A program made the translations under genes and the position numbers. DNA of 31,000 nucleotides from contig CAJNDS010002790.1 in NCBI GenBank assembly GCA_905221605.1, positions 742,597 through 773,596 on the forward strand, written 5' to 3'. The stretch comes from Symbiodinium natans. Lineage: Eukaryota; Sar; Dinophyceae; Suessiales; Symbiodiniaceae. The notes under the pieces are model-generated. The model was not told the DNA's origin and did not search any database. It worked only from the letters and a program-made list of their open reading frames with translations. Below are positions 28,430 through 31,000 of the stretch, piece by piece. How positions within the stretch are numbered: position 1 is the stretch's first letter; each line of letters starts with the position of its first letter.

Positions 28430-28620
28430 CCAAACAGGTTCTCTGGCGATACTGAGAGGGTGCTGTCTCAGTTTGAGCGAATCGACGATGTGATCATGGG
28501 AGGAACCTTGGCGTCGTGAACTTTGCTGGAACAGGGTGTCGAAGCTTAGGAACATTTACGGGGGGCTACGAAAATATGGGAGCCCGGAGAAAAGACCCCT
28601 ATAGAGTAAAAGAAGGCTTT
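28430..28620 (+). other. Possible CIA30-like exon fragment
   Basis: After CACCCCAAACAG, which looks like a 3' splice site, the frame reads FSGDTERVLSQFERIDDVIM and GGTLAS before a stop at about 28,517. [I/L]-D-D-V-[IM]-M-G-G followed by small residues is the opening motif of CIA30 (complex I intermediate-associated protein 30) domains and their plastid relatives such as HCF173. In the next frame, GTFTGGYENMGARRKDP and VKEGFRVYGF resemble loosely the later G-G-F-x-S-x-R region of that domain. A real gene would need an intron or a frameshift between them. The match is short, so this may be chance or a decayed exon. Confidence 0.3.
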
Positions 28621-28933
28621 CGAGTTTACGGGTTCGCCGCATGGTTGGGCATCATGCGGCCTGAGCTGACACTGCACAGCATGCAACCTTCATGTGTCTT
28701 TGGGGTTCCCTGCTTGTTGTGTCTTAGCATCAGGGACATCCAGGCCGAAGGGCAGCGGCACACCTCACGTTATGTGCCAGGTGTGAGCAAATCCTCGCTG
28801 TCTGGCGATGCAGGTGCCCAGGAAGCTTTATCGGTTTCGTTGGGCCAGGCCTTATTTTGGGGAGGTTTCGCTCCGGTAACCAACGTCAGCCAAATTGTTT
28901 CTTAGGAGTTCGTGGGCCTTTGTTGTGAGCTTT

Positions 28934-29047
28934 TGGGTTTAAGGTTTAGGGAGATGCGCCTTCAGCTCTCCTATTGCTGTGCGTGCTTAAGCCCATGTGA
29001 AAGATGTGTTGAGCAGTCCCCAAGGGCAGGGTTTAGGGTTGGGGTTG
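28934..29047. repeat. Two short TTTAGGG-type tracts
   Basis: GGGTTTAAGGTTTAGGGAG at 28,934-28,952 and AGGGTTTAGGGTTGGGGTTG at 29,028-29,047 each hold two to three mutated units in the G-rich orientation. They lie just upstream of copy 3 of the GGGGTACCTT-type repeat. Confidence 0.6.
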
Positions 29048-29076
29048 CGGGAAAACCCAAATGGGGGTTTACGATA

Positions 29077-29170
29077 TTGGGGGTACCTTTTTGGGGTCCT
29101 GACTAAAAGGGGATCCCGCTATCTGGGGGTCTATGTTACGGGCCTCTGATTTTCGAGAACCCCCACATCC
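29077..29170 (+). repeat. Dispersed GGGGTACCTT-type repeat, copy 3
   Basis: TTGGGGGTACCTTTTTGGGG, AAAAGGGGATCCCGCTAT, GGGGGTCTATGTTAC and a C-rich end (GAGAACCCCCACATCC) follow in the same order as in copy 2 at 1672, 27 kb away and on the same strand. Confidence 0.7.
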
Positions 29171-29345
29171 CGCTGTGAATTCACAGGTGCTGCATCGTGG
29201 CGCGGCCTCGTCCGCACGGAAGGTGGCGGGTTCTGCGGACAGCGCACCCGCCCGTGCCTTGCACTGCGCAAGTTTTGGAGATCGGGTTTTGGGGCTCTTT
29301 ACATGCACACGTTTTTGCACACGCAAGGTTTGAATTGACGTACAT

Positions 29346-29404
29346 AAACATATGTATGTATGTGTGCATGTGTGTTTGTTTGTTTGTTTGTTTTCTTGTT
29401 TGTT
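29346..29404. repeat. TATG/TGTG and GTTT microsatellite
   Basis: TATGTATGTATGTGTGCATG is followed by five GTTT units and then GTTTTCTTGTTTGTT. This is simple sequence with no coding meaning. Confidence 0.9.
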
Positions 29405-30168
29405 ACAGTTCAATTTTGTTGCATGTGTGTCTGTCTTGTTGGCATTCAGGCACTGCAATGATGGTAACTGTGCTGCGCATGGCGGCAAGGGGGGGGGGGC
29501 TGCTAGCCAGCGCCACTTGGAAAAGCTTCGGAAGACATGCTGTGTGCGCCCATGCCTTCGACCTCACGAGGTGCAGGCGAAAGCTCGCGCAGCGCGCGGT
29601 TTTGTCATCGCTGGCGGTCTGGGCTTGTGGCGCGAGGAAGGATGAGTCATGGGCGTCCCAAGGCGTGCCTCCATAGGCCATCCTGTGTAATCGATGGTGA
29701 TTTCCGGATACTTCCGGGCCACAAGTGAGGAGCTGTGGCCTGTGCAGGCCGCGGCTGCAGCACAACCGGGCCGTCCGTGATCAACCCCCACCTGGCCGCT
29801 GGCAAAGAGGCACACTTCGTGTCAAGGTGGACGAATCGCAACGCAACAGAACCGCGCCCGCCCCACGGAACATGGGAAGTCACAGGGTCGCTCAAGCCTG
29901 GAGCAGCAGGCCATTCCGCGACCCAATGCGCAACCGGCACTGCGCAAATACGTGCAACTACGTGCAACGACGTCCCACGACGTGCAACGATGTGCAACTG
30001 CATAGCCACGTGACCTCTTCTTAAGGCATAGGGCATACGGATGCATACGGCATACGTGGTACTGCAGGTTACTGCTCGCATTTGCACGTAAATTTTCGTT
30101 GCGGACTTGCCAATGGGCTTTTTGCCGTTAGCAGCGTCAACAGCCCAGCTCGATGACAGCCAAGTCCC
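29405..30168. other. No recognisable gene
   Basis: Open frames occur on both strands (for example 29,197-29,676 plus and 29,647-30,087 minus) but they overlap and have no motif. A run of ten G lies near 29,490, and a 10-bp tandem repeat is at 29,949-29,998. Confidence 0.4.
29949..29998. repeat. 10-bp tandem repeat, five units
   Basis: Five units of (T/G)A(C/T)GTGCAAC run in register: two TACGTGCAAC, GACGTCCCAC, GACGTGCAAC and GATGTGCAAC. The third unit is mutated in its centre. Confidence 0.9.
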
Positions 30169-30880
30169 CTATCGTTGCGAGAATGCCTGCAGTTGGGTAC
30201 GGAGCCCTGCAGCGGCCGCCACGCACTGTCGCTGAAAGTGGTTACTTTTTCTTGGCCCACGCCGGGAATGAAGAGAGCCTACCTTTCTGAAGCGCGCCCA
30301 AAAAGTTGTCCCCTGCACGGAAGACGGAATGGAAGTCGAGAAGCGTGGCATGCTGTCCGAGCGCGTACAGACCCGCCATGACGGGGGCCTCCTTGTTCGC
30401 CGCCCTCCCTTGCAAGCGCCTCGAGCATGCTCGCACGGATGTGGTCGTAGGCCGCCACACCGTCGATGCTCAGCATTGTCGTCCGAGGGACGGGTTCGAA
30501 CGCTCGCGGCTAGCAACGCGCGGACGGCGGCCTCTGATCCTGCGCGCACTCAGCACGCAATAAATACCACCCCGATCTGCTGTGCCAGTGTCGGAGCCAC
30601 CACGACGCGGCGAAAGACGTCCCCCATGACCAGCGCCTGCGCTTCGCCTGTTGCCTGCGCCCCCCCCCCGCTTAATTTTTGGGTTATGCACAGAGCACGA
30701 AGAATCAACATGCATGGAGCCAGCCCCGTCTTCGCGTGTTTCGAGCGAGTTCCGCAGCAGGCGACGGAGCTTGCGGGGTGGGGATGGATTGAGACGCGGG
30801 CCGGCATATGGATTTCGCGCAAACATTGCAGGTGCTGCGAGCCCACCCAGCGACAGATCTCAGAATCTTACACCGAATCC
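30169..30880 (-). pseudogene. LINE reverse transcriptase remnant
   Basis: On the minus strand, LVMGDVFRRVVVAPTLAQQ (GDVFRR near 30,608-30,630) fits the G-D-x-x-R-R motif that begins the palm of dinoflagellate LINE reverse transcriptases. A TGA at 30,550-30,552 interrupts the frame, which resumes as VRAGSEAAVRALLAAS. After a frameshift, MLSIDGVAAYDHIRASMLEA (30,475-30,418) gives motif A, with its catalytic Asp in S-I-D-G and the A-Y-D that follows. The usual 40-50 residues before the next motif are missing. EGGEQGG (30,387-30,410) and, after another frameshift, GLYALGQHATLLDF follow. The F-x-D-D active-site box is absent. With one stop, two frameshifts and an internal deletion, the copy is dead. 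The 10-C run at 30,659 falls within the 5' part. The sequence right of 30,880 may continue the element. Confidence 0.7.
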
Positions 30881-31000
30881 ATGGACAACGCCAACCTTTT
30901 CAGCACAGTGAAAGCCAACGTGGCGACGTTTGGCCCCTTCAGGTCGGCGAGGGCAAAACCAGCCGCGAAGTCGGCAAGCTGTCCTATGCCGGCACCGCTC
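30881..31000. other. Window edge, possibly more of the LINE
   Basis: On the minus strand a frame reads GIGQLADFAAGFALADLKG. This could be the region before the reverse transcriptase palm, but the similarity is too weak to assign. Nothing else is visible. Confidence 0.25.

Noticed and set aside
30480-30510. GGGTTCGAACGC, resembling a tRNA T-loop or B box
   Set aside because: It lies within the minus-strand LINE reverse transcriptase. No acceptor stem, anticodon arm or A box fits around it.
1-31000. Search for the dinoflagellate spliced-leader relic and for CRISPR-like arrays
   Set aside because: No copy of the spliced-leader core (TTTTGGCTCAAG) was seen on either strand, and no regularly spaced repeat-spacer arrangement is present.

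Overview
The window looks like nuclear DNA of a dinoflagellate, probably related to Symbiodinium. It has almost no long open frames, short (TTTAGGG)n telomere-type tracts far from any visible chromosome end, and GC-rich background sequence interrupted by A/G-rich retrotransposon debris. The retroelement remnants have the character I associate with dinoflagellate copia elements and dinoflagellate LINEs. No bacterial operons, tRNA or rRNA genes or CRISPR arrays were seen. Family calls rest on motifs read by eye, not on searches.

Layout. 1-11,843 is gene-poor. It holds degenerate telomere tracts in both orientations, two copies of a dispersed GGGGTACCTT-type repeat, and a broken retroviral-type protease (about 4.65-4.88 kb). 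11,844-12,653 (minus) is the RNase H and zinc-finger tail of a LINE. Two short poly(A)-tailed elements lie next to it on the same strand (12,654-12,868 and 13,291-13,696), and the second has a perfect 17-bp target-site duplication. 13,940-16,620 (plus) is the gag-protease part of a copia element, with frameshifts and stops. 17,100-17,650 (minus) is the end of a copia reverse transcriptase plus RNase H, in the opposite orientation. 23,223-24,018 (plus) looks like the membrane-spanning C-terminal end of a copia polyprotein.

The most interesting unit is 19,041-23,222 (plus). It contains an uninterrupted 512-residue frame of unknown family, then 2.6 kb of internally repeated sequence, then a conserved tail ending in poly(A). 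A second, 5'-truncated and decayed copy of the whole arrangement occupies about 24,150-26,873. Its flanks differ from those of the first copy, and it ends at the same tail. The short elements at 12.65 and 13.29 kb carry the same tail. Together these suggest a family of poly(A)-tailed retroposons, with long and short members, whose long member carries an undescribed protein.

26,874-31,000 returns to gene-poor sequence. It has small tandem repeats, a third copy of the GGGGTACCTT-type repeat, a possible CIA30-like exon fragment (about 28,430-28,515), and a broken LINE reverse transcriptase on the minus strand (about 30,170-30,880). No gene in the window can be called a confidently functional host gene.
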